Notes under the pieces: model-generated
Told to the model about the DNA's origin: nothing
Databases searched by the model: none
Seen by the model: the letters and a program-made list of their open reading frames with translations, nothing else
Position numbers and translations under genes: made by a program
Assembly: GCF_003384725.1 (NCBI RefSeq)
Contig: NZ_QNVV01000013.1
Span: 62,001-126,000 of the forward strand
Source of the DNA: Chryseobacterium pennipullorum
GTDB taxonomy: Bacteria > Bacteroidota > Bacteroidia > Flavobacteriales > Weeksellaceae
Reading direction: 5' to 3'
Length of the DNA stretch: 64,000 nucleotides
Shown: positions 8,279 to 16,469 of the stretch, one piece after another
Layout of the letters: each line of letters opens with the position of its first letter
Numbering within the stretch: position 1 is the first letter of the stretch

Positions 8279-9799
8279 TCACAGGCTGACAGCCGCCCAC
8301 TTGTTTAATTCTTTAAAAACAGCTCCCAATTCATCAATCACATCTGAAGGAAGCATCGATTCTTTGGAATGTTTTTCTGCGGCAAGATCTGCTGCCCTTC
8401 CATGAAGCCAGACTCCCAGAACACAGGCTTGTTCCGGAGAATAACCTTGTGCAGCCAGTGAAGTCAGGATTCCGGTAAGGATATCTCCACTTCCCCCTTT
8501 GGCAAGCCCAGCATTGCCAGTGATATTATAATACACCGCTACTTCGGGCGTAATGATCTGAGTATGATGATCTTTCAGAACGATGTATATATTCAGTTCT
8601 TTTGCTTTTTTACGGGCAAGTGCCAGTCTTTCAAAAGAATCCTTTGTAGGTCCGAAAAGCCTTTCAAATTCTTTAGGGTGAGGAGTAATGATTGAATTTT
8701 CAGGAATCAGTTTGACATTTTCCGTTTTTTTTGCCACAGTATTGAGTGCATCGGCATCGAGAATTAACGGCCGGGAATACTTTTTCAAAAAATGCAAAAG
8801 ACATTTTTCAGTTTCCGGATCCGTGCCCAGCCCGGGGCCTATTCCATAGGTGGAAATTTCATCAGCCTCAAAACCGGTTATGAACTGTTTTCCTCCTTCT
8901 ATAAACATCGCTTCAGGGCAGGTACTCTGCAAAATTTCATACCCGCAGGCCGGGGCAATCGTAAAGGTAAGCCCGGCACCGGTTTTCAAAGCTGATTGAG
9001 TCGCCAACACCGCAGCCCCTAATTTCCCATAACTTCCTCCGATAATTACAGCTTTCCCATGATTTCCTTTATGGGAAAATTCCTTTCTCGGTCTGAAAAC
9101 AGAGCCTGCAAGGTGATCGTCAGCTACAAAGTAGTCCGTTCCCTCCGATCCTGAATATTCTCTGCTTAAACCGATATCCAGCACTACTACTTTTCCGGTA
9201 TATTTTCCGGTTTCAGGATGAAGGAAGCTTCTTTTCCAGCATTGAAAACTCAACGTATAATCAGCTTCCACTGCGACAAAATCATCATCATCATGCTGCC
9301 CATCAGCCGGAAGTCCTGAAGGAATATCGATAGATAGCCTGATGTTCTCTTTTTTGTTTAGCTGTTCAACCAGCAACCGGTAGTCTCCACCCAAAGGACG
9401 TGACAATCCTGTACCAAGAAGCGCATCAACAATTATGGTTTTATCATCAAAACTATAGTCTTCAGAAGTATTGAATTTTCTGACAGAAATCCCTGAAATA
9501 TCCCTGAGTCTTTTCAGGTTGACTGCGGCATCATCTGAAAATTTTCCTTTAGGATCATCTACAAATACATCTACATCAAAACCCTTAAGATAGAGCATTC
9601 TTGCAACAGCAAGACCGTCACCGCCATTATTGCCATTACCACAGAATACCGCCAGTTTTTTGTGATTTTTACAGTATTCAGAAATCCAGCCGGCCACTGC
9701 TCCTGCTGCTCTCTCCATAAGCTGTACAGAAGAAACCGGCTCATGGACTATGGTAAACTGATCCCAGCTTCGTATTTGTTCTGCAGTAAAAATTTTCAT
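8279..9799 (-). CDS. nnr: Bifunctional NAD(P)H-hydrate repair enzyme (epimerase plus ADP-dependent dehydratase)
   Basis: Repairs hydrated NADH/NADPH: the N-terminal YjeF_N domain epimerises the R form, and the C-terminal ribokinase-like domain dehydrates the S form using ADP. ATG at 9799 is preferred (506 residues), since an upstream in-frame TTG at 9820 adds only seven unconserved residues. Visible motifs are the epimerase FCGNGNNGGDGLAVARML near residue 50, the dehydratase GGSYGKLGAAVLATQSAL, and the phosphate-binding/catalytic AKGGSGDILTGIL near the C terminus. The fusion order and length match E. coli Nnr (YjeF). It stands alone, convergent with lgt. Confidence 0.96.
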   Translation of the reverse strand: MKIFTAEQIRSWDQFTIVHEPVSSVQLMERAAGAVAGWISEYCKNHKKLAVFCGNGNNGGDGLAVARMLYLKGFDVDVFVDDPKGKFSDDAAVNLKRLRDISGISVRKFNTSEDYSFDDKTIIVDALLGTGLSRPLGGDYRLLVEQLNKKENIRLSIDIPSGLPADGQHDDDDFVAVEADYTLSFQCWKRSFLHPETGKYTGKVVVLDIGLSREYSGSEGTDYFVADDHLAGSVFRPRKEFSHKGNHGKAVIIGGSYGKLGAAVLATQSALKTGAGLTFTIAPACGYEILQSTCPEAMFIEGGKQFITGFEADEISTYGIGPGLGTDPETEKCLLHFLKKYSRPLILDADALNTVAKKTENVKLIPENSIITPHPKEFERLFGPTKDSFERLALARKKAKELNIYIVLKDHHTQIITPEVAVYYNITGNAGLAKGGSGDILTGILTSLAAQGYSPEQACVLGVWLHGRAADLAAEKHSKESMLPSDVIDELGAVFKELNKWAAVSL

Positions 9800-9993
9800 A
9801 GGCAAATAACTTTTAAGCAAATTACAAAAGATTTTTCATTAGCATGCCGTACTGATAACAAAAAGAAAGACTTGCCCGCAATGCAGTAAAAGACCTTCTT
9901 TATCACTAAAAAATAAACATTATTTAAGGATCAATTCCCATTTTTTTGAATAAAAAAACTAAAAAAAGTGGTGTTTTTTACATTTTTAAATTA

Positions 9994-10001
9994 TATTTTT
10001 G
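9994..10001 (+). promoter_or_regulatory. Putative -7 box (TATTTTTG) for mscL
   Basis: Exact TAnnTTTG match 30 bases before the mscL ATG in an AT-rich gap; no convincing -33 element. Confidence 0.4.
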
Positions 10002-10031
10002 TGTTTATACTAATTAAAAAAAATATAAATT

Positions 10032-10409
10032 ATGGGATTTGTTAAAGAATTTAAAGAGTTTGCCTTTAAGGGCAATGTTCTTGACCTTGCTGTCGGTGTT
10101 ATCATCGGTGCAGCATTTGGTAAAATTGTTTCCTCATTGGTAGAAGATGTGATCACCCCTCTGATCCTGAACCCGGCATTAAAGGCTGCTGGTGCAGAAA
10201 ACATCGCTAAACTTACGTGGAATGGGGTAGCCTACGGAAATTTCCTTTCTGCAGTGATCAGCTTTCTATGTATTGCTATGGTTCTTTTCTGGATTATCAA
10301 ATTAGCCAATAAAGTTAACAAAAAAGAAGCTCCAGCGCCTGCAGGACCTACGGAAGATCAAAAATTACTCATGGAGATCAGAGATCTTCTGAAAACTAAA
10401 AATATCTAA
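10032..10409 (+). CDS. mscL: Large-conductance mechanosensitive channel MscL
   Basis: A homopentameric inner-membrane pore that releases solutes under hypo-osmotic shock. In 125 residues it shows the amphipathic N-terminal helix (MGFVKEFKEFAFKGNVLDLA), TM1 with the glycine-rich pore helix GVIIGAAFGKIVSSLVEDVI, a periplasmic loop, TM2 (about 70-92), the charged KLANKVNKKE cluster and the C-terminal helical bundle sequence TEDQKLLMEIRDLL. Length and order are standard. A strong terminator follows. Confidence 0.97.
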   Translation: MGFVKEFKEFAFKGNVLDLAVGVIIGAAFGKIVSSLVEDVITPLILNPALKAAGAENIAKLTWNGVAYGNFLSAVISFLCIAMVLFWIIKLANKVNKKEAPAPAGPTEDQKLLMEIRDLLKTKNI

Positions 10410-10440
10410 TATCCTGCTTCTCATAAAGCATGATACAGTC

Positions 10441-10473
10441 AAAAGCCGGAAAATAATTTTCCGGCTTTTTGTT
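10441..10473 (+). terminator. Terminator after mscL
   Basis: AAAAGCCGGAAAA pairs with TTTTCCGGCTTTT around TAA, with a T run following. Confidence 0.9.
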
Positions 10474-10586
10474 CCTGTCATGATCAAAAGTTGGAAAAGC
10501 AAAATATTTTTTACTTATACTTTACAAAAGAGCAAAAGAAAAGCTGCCTGAAAAGACAGCTTTTAGGTATATTCTTCAATTAATGA

Positions 10587-11546
10587 TTATTGAATCTGCA
10601 AAATGCTGGAGATCTGCTCTGCCAGTGAAAGTCCGATCCTGTCCTGAGCTTCAAGCGTAGATGCTCCTGTATGAGGAGTCAGGGATATCTTGGCATGGTT
10701 TAGAATCTCTTTGGAAGGAGTAGGTTCGTTGATGAATACATCCAGTCCTGCAAATCTCACTTTACCGGAATCCAGCGCGTCAATCAAAGCAGCTTCATCA
10801 ATAACTCCACCACGGGAACAATTCACGATCGCCACTCCCTCTTTCATGATTTCAAATTCACTTTTCCCGATCATATAGCCGTCTTTCTGAGCCGGAACAT
10901 GTAACGTAATAAAATCCGAGTGCTTTAAAACGTCCTGCAGCGGTTCTGTTTCTATATCGACATTGATAAACTGATTGTTGTAGAATTTCACCTTAATGCT
11001 TGCCTTTCCTACATTATTGTCAGCAGCAACAACTCTCATCCCTAAACCCAGGGCAATTCTTGCTACTTCCTGTCCTATTCTTCCCATCCCTACGATCCCG
11101 ATGGTCTTTCCTCTCAGCTCAATACCGGCTGCATAAGCTTTTTTAAGTCCTGCAAACTCGGTATCACCCACTAACGGCATTTTTCTGTTGGAATCCTGTA
11201 AAAAACGGGCTCCAGAAAATAAATGCGCAAACACCAATTCAGCCACAGACTCTGAAGAAGCAGAAGGCGTATTGATGACATGAATTCCTTTTTCCCTGGC
11301 ATAGTCTACGTCGATATTATCCATCCCTACACCTCCTCTGCCGATAATATCTATCGAAGGACATCCGTCAATAATGTCTTTTCTTACCTGTGTAGTACTT
11401 CTTACCAATAAGGTGCGGATCTTGTGCTCATTAATATAATCCACCAAAAATTCCTGTGGAACTTTTGCAGTAATGACCTCAAAGCCCTTTTCTTTTAATG
11501 CGTCAATCCCAGATTGATCGAGGCCGTCGTTTGCTAAAACTTTCAT
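10587..11546 (-). CDS. serA: D-3-phosphoglycerate dehydrogenase (short form)
   Basis: An NAD-dependent 2-hydroxyacid dehydrogenase; the serine-pathway assignment rests on the overall sequence and the family opening (LANDGLDQSGIDALKEKG). The NAD-binding motif GIVGMGRIGQEVAR is at about 150-163, the catalytic Arg lies in NCSRGGVIDE and the catalytic His in LTPHTGAST. At 319 residues it lacks the C-terminal ACT domain of E. coli SerA, so serine feedback through ACT is not expected. It follows a HAD-family gene on the same strand across an 85-base gap holding a long inverted repeat. No serC lies next to it in this window. Confidence 0.9.
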   Translation of the reverse strand: MKVLANDGLDQSGIDALKEKGFEVITAKVPQEFLVDYINEHKIRTLLVRSTTQVRKDIIDGCPSIDIIGRGGVGMDNIDVDYAREKGIHVINTPSASSESVAELVFAHLFSGARFLQDSNRKMPLVGDTEFAGLKKAYAAGIELRGKTIGIVGMGRIGQEVARIALGLGMRVVAADNNVGKASIKVKFYNNQFINVDIETEPLQDVLKHSDFITLHVPAQKDGYMIGKSEFEIMKEGVAIVNCSRGGVIDEAALIDALDSGKVRFAGLDVFINEPTPSKEILNHAKISLTPHTGASTLEAQDRIGLSLAEQISSILQIQ

Positions 11547-11569
11547 AATACTCCTATATTAAAATTGAA

Positions 11570-11619
11570 AAAGATTTAAAAATTAAAGGAATCGCTCCGC
11601 ATTTAATTTTTAAATCTTT
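11570..11619 (-). terminator. 18-bp AT-rich inverted repeat between the HAD gene and serA
   Basis: Bases 11570-11587 and 11602-11619 are perfect complements (18 bp) around a 14-base loop. Read on the minus strand it follows the HAD stop codon by 12 bases and precedes the serA ATG by 23, so it may end the HAD transcript or sit in the serA leader. The stem has only one G-C pair per side, so termination strength is unclear. Confidence 0.6.
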
Positions 11620-11631
11620 ATTTTATATTTT

Positions 11632-12042
11632 TTATTCTCCGTCTTCTTTGAAAACTTCGATGGTAACTTGTTTTTCAACCAGATCTGTAAATCTGCCCTT
11701 GTATCTTGTCGCCCTTACCAAATGATTATCGATCCAATGATAGTTTCCTCCTCTGGGCTTTCCGCACAGCACACTGTGGTACTTGAAGCCATGCTTATCT
11801 AGCCAGTCTATGGTGATTTGCTTCAGGTTTTCAGTTCTTGAGGTGAAAAAGCAGATCTGGTGTCCTTCATCATACCATCTGTTGACTGTTTCCAAAGCAT
11901 CGGGATAAGGTTCACAGGTAACCATTCTTTCCGGTTCTTCGTTTGGAACGTCATCTGTAATGGTTCCATCGATATCTATTAAGTAATTTTTTACGCCATC
12001 CTTTAGAATAGGACTTATATGCTCTGTGTATTCTAATTCCAT
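11632..12042 (-). CDS. HAD-superfamily phosphatase-like protein
   Basis: A compact 136-residue HAD fold. Motif I is YLIDIDGTITDD (nucleophile Asp and acid Asp both present), motif II is FFTSRTEN, a lysine lies in CGKPRGG and motif IV is reduced to WIDNH. The DIDGTIT form resembles the LNS2/lipin-like branch and the small HAD phosphatases often labelled sugar-phosphate enzymes in flavobacteria. The substrate cannot be deduced. Location upstream of serA invites a phosphoserine phosphatase idea, but nothing in the sequence specifically supports it. Confidence 0.75.
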   Translation of the reverse strand: MELEYTEHISPILKDGVKNYLIDIDGTITDDVPNEEPERMVTCEPYPDALETVNRWYDEGHQICFFTSRTENLKQITIDWLDKHGFKYHSVLCGKPRGGNYHWIDNHLVRATRYKGRFTDLVEKQVTIEVFKEDGE

Positions 12043-12387
12043 CCTTAAAACTTGAATAGCAAAGTTACGTATTTTACCTCTACCAGACCTATTAAACTTA
12101 GTTTATGTTAAAAATATACTATAAAAACTATTATCTGAAGAATAATATTAATAAATTGTCCATCATTTTGCGATTTAAAGTTAAAATTTTTCGTTGGCTG
12201 GTTATTCAGAGTTAAAACATTTTCGTATCCATGATCATTAAAATGTACGACATCGAATCTACCCAATACACGAAGTGTTGATTTTAAGCGGACCGCTGCA
12301 TTTGTTTCCTTTCGTACCTCGTTTTGCCCAACTGCCTATAAAAACATGATGTTTATCTAAAAATTTCCAAAATACATTTATTACACT
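12043..12387. other. Intergenic region without recognised gene
   Basis: This gap separates the divergent HAD gene and idi. It contains several small inverted repeats: ACATTTT/AAAATGT (about 12219-12246), ACAC-GAA-GTGT (about 12272) and GCGG-A-CCGC (about 12290). No coding potential and no riboswitch consensus was recognised. Its GC content rises toward 12280-12350 compared with the flanks, so a small RNA is possible but unsupported. Confidence 0.4.
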
Positions 12388-12395
12388 TACATTTG
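12388..12395 (+). promoter_or_regulatory. Putative -7 box (TACATTTG) for idi
   Basis: Exact TAnnTTTG match that ends just five bases before the idi ATG at 12401. If active, the transcript would be leaderless or nearly so. Confidence 0.35.
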
Positions 12396-12400
12396 TAGAA

Positions 12401-12910
12401 ATGGAAGAATTCGTAGTTTTAGTAAATCCTGAAGATGAAGTTTTGGGTCTGATGGAAAAACAGCAGGCTCATATCAATGGTCTGTTACACCGTGCTTTTT
12501 CTGTATTTCTTTTTAACAGTAAAGGGGAAATGCTTCTTCAGAAAAGGGCTTCCGGAAAATATCATTCTCCCAACCAATGGACCAATGCTGTATGTTCGCA
12601 TCCCAGAGAAGGGGAAACTTATCTGGACGGAGCAAAACGCAGGCTGAAAGAAGAACTTGGAGTAGAAGCCGAACTTTCCGAAAAGTTCAGTTTTATCTAT
12701 AAAGCAGATGTAGGCGGCGGACTCTGGGAGCATGAGCTAGACCATGTATTCGTCGGCAGTCACGAGTCTGATTTCAATTTAAATAAGGAAGAAGTGGAAG
12801 AAATAAGATTCATCTCTGTAGAAGATCTGGATCGGGAAATTTCCGAAGCTCCTCAAAACTTCACGGAGTGGTTTAAGATCATTCTTGAAGAATATAAACA
12901 CCATTTTTAA
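12401..12910 (+). CDS. idi: Isopentenyl-diphosphate delta-isomerase, type I
   Basis: Interconverts isopentenyl and dimethylallyl diphosphate for isoprenoid and menaquinone synthesis. A Nudix-fold protein of 169 residues. The catalytic cysteine is Cys65 in NAVCSHPREGE, and the second catalytic pair is in LWEHELDHVF (Glu110/Glu112, matching E. coli Glu114/Glu116). The Nudix-like helix is GAKRRLKEELGVEAEL. Length is close to E. coli Idi (182). The downstream secreted-protein gene begins two bases after the stop, and gcvT follows it, so the three may be one transcript. Confidence 0.96.
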   Translation: MEEFVVLVNPEDEVLGLMEKQQAHINGLLHRAFSVFLFNSKGEMLLQKRASGKYHSPNQWTNAVCSHPREGETYLDGAKRRLKEELGVEAELSEKFSFIYKADVGGGLWEHELDHVFVGSHESDFNLNKEEVEEIRFISVEDLDREISEAPQNFTEWFKIILEEYKHHF

Positions 12911-12912
12911 AG

Positions 12913-13383
12913 ATGAAAAAAATACTGCTTATTTCAGCATTTTTGTCCACAGGTATTTTCTTTGCCCAAAAAGCAACGATGTATGACAGTCCCAATTATT
13001 CTATCAGCATTCCTGACGGATGGAAATCTACAAATGACAGTGATATTGTCAATATTTTTCCCACGAATGAGATTGGAGCGATCACCATTTCAGAGTATCA
13101 CGGACTAGACCTTCCGAAAGGAGAAATGAAAAAATTTGTTCTTGCTCTGTATCAGTCAGCAGATCCGGAAAACAAGGTCAAGGAAAGCAAAAGCAAAAAA
13201 GGGTATACCGAATACTTTTACGAATATTTTGATGAAAAAGAAAAGCTTTTCTGGATTACCAGGGCATATCAGAAAGATAAAGATCTGTATCTGGTCAGCA
13301 TTAACTGCGGTCAGAAGTTCTGGAACGGAAACTATATGACCCTATTTCATGAGACTTTCAACAGTTTTAAAATAAAGAAATAA
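12913..13383 (+). CDS. Secreted protein of unknown function, PsbP/DcrB-like pattern
   Basis: 156 residues with a signal peptide (MKKILLISAFLSTGIFFAQ). The mature region begins YDSPNYSISIPDGWKSTNDSD, the strand-Pro-Gly-Trp pattern seen at the beginning of PsbP/DUF1795-type domains, and ends in TLFHETFNSFKIKK, again typical of that fold. The similarity is by pattern only. It lies in a tight run with idi (2-base gap) and gcvT (9-base gap), so expression is likely shared, though a functional link is not obvious. Confidence 0.7.
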   Translation: MKKILLISAFLSTGIFFAQKATMYDSPNYSISIPDGWKSTNDSDIVNIFPTNEIGAITISEYHGLDLPKGEMKKFVLALYQSADPENKVKESKSKKGYTEYFYEYFDEKEKLFWITRAYQKDKDLYLVSINCGQKFWNGNYMTLFHETFNSFKIKK

Positions 13384-13392
13384 AAAATTAAT

Positions 13393-14469
13393 ATGAAGAA
13401 AACAGCCTTGTACGACAAACATGTTTCTTTGGGAGCTAAGATCGTACCTTTCGCAGGTTTTGAAATGCCTGTACAATATTCCGGAGTCACTGAAGAGCAT
13501 TTTGCAGTAAGGGAAAAAGCGGGATTATTTGATGTTTCCCATATGGGACAATTTTTCATCGAAGGTCCGGGATCCAAAGATCTTTTACAGCTGGTCACTA
13601 CAAATAATGTAAATGCACTTGAAAACGGGAAAGCCCAATACTCTTGCCTTCCTAATGAAAATGGAGGGATTGTAGACGATCTGATCGTTTATAAAATAGA
13701 AGATGACAAGTATTTCGTTGTTGTAAATGCTTCAAATATAGACAAAGACTGGAATCATATTTCAAAATACAATACCTTCGGAGCGACAATGACCAATGCT
13801 TCTGACGATATGTCACTGCTGGCTGTTCAGGGACCTAAGGCAACGGAAATTCTACAGAAACTTACAGAAGTGAGCTTAACCGAAATTCCTTATTATCATT
13901 TTACATTAGGAAGTGTTGCAGGTGTAAACGATGTGATTATTTCCAATACAGGATATACCGGAAGCGGTGGTTTTGAAATTTATTTCAAAAATGAAAGCGC
14001 TGAGAAGCTATGGGATGAAATTATCAAAGCGGGTGAGACGGAAGGTATCGTTCCTTGCGGCCTGGCATCCAGAGATACTTTAAGATTGGAAAAAGGGTTC
14101 TGTCTTTACGGAAACGATATTGATGACACCACTTCCCCGATCGAAGCCGGCCTGGGATGGATCACTAAGTTTGACAAAGACTTCGTTTCTAAAGATACTT
14201 TTGCAAAACAGAAAGAAGAAGGTGTTGGCAGAAAGCTGGTAGCCTTTGAACTTCTGGACAAGGGTGTTCCAAGACACGACTACCCTGTGGTAGACGCAGA
14301 AGGCAACATCATCGGAAAAGTAACTTCGGGAACTCAGTCTCCCATGAAGAAAATCGGTTTGGGACTGGCCTATGTAGATAAGCCTCATTTCAAACTGGGT
14401 TCTGAGATCTTCATCCAGGTAAGAAACAAGAATATTCCTGCAAAAGTAGTAAAAGCTCCTTTCGTATAA
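13393..14469 (+). CDS. gcvT: Glycine cleavage system T protein (aminomethyltransferase)
   Basis: Transfers the methylene group from the lipoylated H protein to tetrahydrofolate in glycine cleavage. The 358 residues show the family's typical opening (TALYDKHVSLGAKIVPFAGFEMPVQY, residues 3-28 in two parts), the substrate-site FDVSHMGQ, the folate-contacting IVDDLIVYK, the GYTGSGGFEIY motif and the C-terminal VTSGTQSPMKKIGLGLAYV. Length matches bacterial GcvT. No gcvH or gcvP is in the window. A terminator separates it from the convergent hypothetical gene. Confidence 0.97.
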   Translation: MKKTALYDKHVSLGAKIVPFAGFEMPVQYSGVTEEHFAVREKAGLFDVSHMGQFFIEGPGSKDLLQLVTTNNVNALENGKAQYSCLPNENGGIVDDLIVYKIEDDKYFVVVNASNIDKDWNHISKYNTFGATMTNASDDMSLLAVQGPKATEILQKLTEVSLTEIPYYHFTLGSVAGVNDVIISNTGYTGSGGFEIYFKNESAEKLWDEIIKAGETEGIVPCGLASRDTLRLEKGFCLYGNDIDDTTSPIEAGLGWITKFDKDFVSKDTFAKQKEEGVGRKLVAFELLDKGVPRHDYPVVDAEGNIIGKVTSGTQSPMKKIGLGLAYVDKPHFKLGSEIFIQVRNKNIPAKVVKAPFV

Positions 14470-14474
14470 ATACA

Positions 14475-14506
14475 AAAACCGCAGTTCAATAGAACTGCGG
14501 TTTTTT
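14475..14506. terminator. Terminator after gcvT
   Basis: AAAACCGCAGTTC pairs with GAACTGCGGTTTT around a short AATA loop, followed by Ts. It may also serve the convergent minus-strand gene. Confidence 0.9.
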
Positions 14507-14543
14507 CTACTTTTTCCCTTATTTTTATGAGTAGAATAGAACT

Positions 14544-15275
14544 TTATACACTATCCCCTTCACCATCCATCCATCTTCTCATTTGTACTCTGTGTGCCGG
14601 GGTCTCCTCTATGCCACCAGCCAGCGCATTTAAGATCTTATCCCATAGATTTTTCTTCTTAGATTGGGATTCTTTTATTTCCTTATACGCAACAAGATAC
14701 TCCTGTTCAAACTGATACGCTTCTTCATCAGAATAATTCCATGGAATATGTTTAAGAATATCTTCAGTTAGAGAATCAATTTCATCCGGTTCAAGGATTT
14801 CCATTACTTTGAGTTTCAGATGATAGGTTTCAGATATGGATAATATTTTATGTAACGAATTCTTAATATCACTCCAGGCGGATTCCCATTTTTCCATCTT
14901 ATCACCGACAAAAATAGCACTTCCCATTCGTTCCATCGTGACAAAGTTTTCCAACACAAAATTCTTATATGATTCGTGGGTTTCCCAGATTTCCAGCAGG
15001 CCTGAAGCATCCTTGTCATTAAACTTTTGCTCAATTTTTTTCAGAACATCAAGCAAAGCATCAGAATTTTCCATGAGCTTGGCTTTTTCTCTTATCCATA
15101 GGTTAATAACCATACTATCATTTGTAGTCGCTATTAACTTGCCACAGTCTTCTATTTTCTGTCTGATTTCCTGATCACAAGATTGAATTTCTTTATTAGT
15201 GGATTTAATATCCAGGGAAAGTTTCCGCAAGCTTTGTACAGCTTTAATCACGGGATTAAATTGCTTTTCCATCAT
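14544..15275 (-). CDS. Hypothetical helical cytosolic protein
   Basis: 243 residues (two adjacent Met codons at the start), strongly helical and charged. It has no signal peptide or membrane segment. The first half (about 10-90) has heptad-like spacing suggesting coiled coil (VQSLRKLSLDIKSTNKEIQS, then KLMENSDALLDVLKKIEQKF). The C-terminal half has a Trp-rich acidic region (KHIPWNYSDEEAYQFEQEY) and a lysine-rich tail. I do not recognise the family. It is flanked by long gaps, so its neighbours give no hint. Confidence 0.65.
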   Translation of the reverse strand: MMEKQFNPVIKAVQSLRKLSLDIKSTNKEIQSCDQEIRQKIEDCGKLIATTNDSMVINLWIREKAKLMENSDALLDVLKKIEQKFNDKDASGLLEIWETHESYKNFVLENFVTMERMGSAIFVGDKMEKWESAWSDIKNSLHKILSISETYHLKLKVMEILEPDEIDSLTEDILKHIPWNYSDEEAYQFEQEYLVAYKEIKESQSKKKNLWDKILNALAGGIEETPAHRVQMRRWMDGEGDSV

Positions 15276-15668
15276 AATCTGTTTAATACTATTTATTTTA
15301 AAAGAATGAAATGTGTTTTTAAGATGCTACAGGTTTCCTGTATCACATTCGCTAATTTAAAAAATTATCAATAAAACAGTCAAGTAAAAGCATAAACATC
15401 AATCAAATAGATGTTTTTAACAAAAAATCACAAACTAAGACATTAAATAAAAATAAAATCATAATAAAAACACAAGTACTGTATGATTTTTTTAACCAGG
15501 AAATCATATGAACAGGGCGCTATCAATAGGTTATCCCTGCCAAAAGCGGCCAGTTTCCTTCCGTTTATTATACAGTATTCGTTTTCCTGGATTTCAATCC
15601 CTTAATACCGGGTCTGTTGTGAAAGTGTTGTTGATGCCATATTGAGATTCACTTCTTCCCATCACTCA
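15276..15668. other. Intergenic region without recognised gene
   Basis: AT-rich up to about 15480 and then more GC-rich (15500-15660). No open reading frame with plausible coding sequence, no tandem heptamers and no known RNA motif was seen. Confidence 0.4.
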
Positions 15669-15702
15669 TGAAAAAACCGCAGAGACAACTGCGGTTTTTA
15701 GC
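15669..15702 (-). terminator. Terminator downstream of the 15737-15919 peptide gene
   Basis: AAACCGCAG and CTGCGGTTT pair around AGACAA. T runs occur on both strands; on the minus strand it follows the peptide gene's stop by about 35 bases. Confidence 0.75.
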
Positions 15703-15736
15703 TTTTTTTTAAAAGGAATCCCTATGATTTTTCTGT

Positions 15737-15919
15737 TTAATAACAGATACAGCAAACTGACCGGTCAGGATTGCATGCATCTCCAATTCCCGGTCTGGTT
15801 GAGATAACGCCTCCCCCGGGTCCACAAAGAATACTGCATGGATTGATGGCAATTCCTCCATTAATTTGCCTGAGTTCCGTTCTGTTCAGGTTTTTTGATT
15901 TTAGAATGGTCTTTTTCAT
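15737..15919 (-). CDS. Bacteriocin-like GG-leader peptide, six cysteines
   Basis: 60 residues. The leader MKKTILKSKNLNRTELRQINGG follows the Leu...Glu-Leu-x-x-Ile-x-Gly-Gly pattern of double-glycine leaders cleaved by C39-type transporter peptidases in Bacteroidota. The predicted core begins IAINPCS and holds six cysteines (PC, LC, AC, VCC, IC) with a Gly/Pro-rich centre. No modification enzyme or C39 transporter is beside it, so processing would have to be supplied from elsewhere. It could be an antimicrobial or signalling peptide; function is inferred from the leader only. Its core differs from the paralogous pair at 23.2-24.1 kb. Confidence 0.75.
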   Translation of the reverse strand: MKKTILKSKNLNRTELRQINGGIAINPCSILCGPGGGVISTRPGIGDACNPDRSVCCICY

Positions 15920-15994
15920 ATTACAATTTTTGGTAACTTAAATATAAACAATTCCATTGAAAAATATTTCCCTTACCTATTCAGGCAATATGAC

Positions 15995-16453
15995 TCAACG
16001 GTAAATCATAATATTCTTTACAATTTGACCTCCATAAAATCTTCTTTCAGACTCGGAGAAGAACAGCTTATTCCGCCTGTTGTTAAAACTAACAATTTTA
16101 TAAGGCATCTCTTTTTCCCAGGTAATCATCATTTTGGTTTCGTTCATCACAGGATAATTGACATTAGAAAATCTGAATAAAGATCGGGTAACAATTGTAC
16201 TATCCATAGAACCAGGAACACTCCATACAGTTTGTGGCTGAATTTTTTCCATCGCTCCCAATAGGTAAGAGAATTTTTTCCCTATATACTCTTTTTTCCG
16301 GGCCTCAAAAGTTTTAAGATAATTAAGAGTATCCAGTATAGCGGTGCTTTTACTCCCGCTTGCTGCAACTTTTTTCTGAGCATTACCCGTAAAGCTGAAA
16401 AAACAAAATAGGATCATAATCACTGGTGTCTTCACTGTAACAATCTTTTTCAA
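15995..16453 (-). CDS. Secreted protein of unknown function
   Basis: 152 residues. The N terminus has a hydrophobic segment (VIMILFCFFSFTGNAQ) that fits a signal peptide with cleavage after Ala-Gln. The mature domain is basic and mostly beta-like in composition (LFRFSNVNYPVMNETKMMI, then RRFYGGQIVKNIMIYR). No family is recognised. It ends up 16 bases downstream of the ArsC-like gene on the same strand and may be cotranscribed with it. Confidence 0.65.
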   Translation of the reverse strand: MKKIVTVKTPVIMILFCFFSFTGNAQKKVAASGSKSTAILDTLNYLKTFEARKKEYIGKKFSYLLGAMEKIQPQTVWSVPGSMDSTIVTRSLFRFSNVNYPVMNETKMMITWEKEMPYKIVSFNNRRNKLFFSESERRFYGGQIVKNIMIYR

Positions 16454-16469
16454 TGAGAGATGTAAAGCC

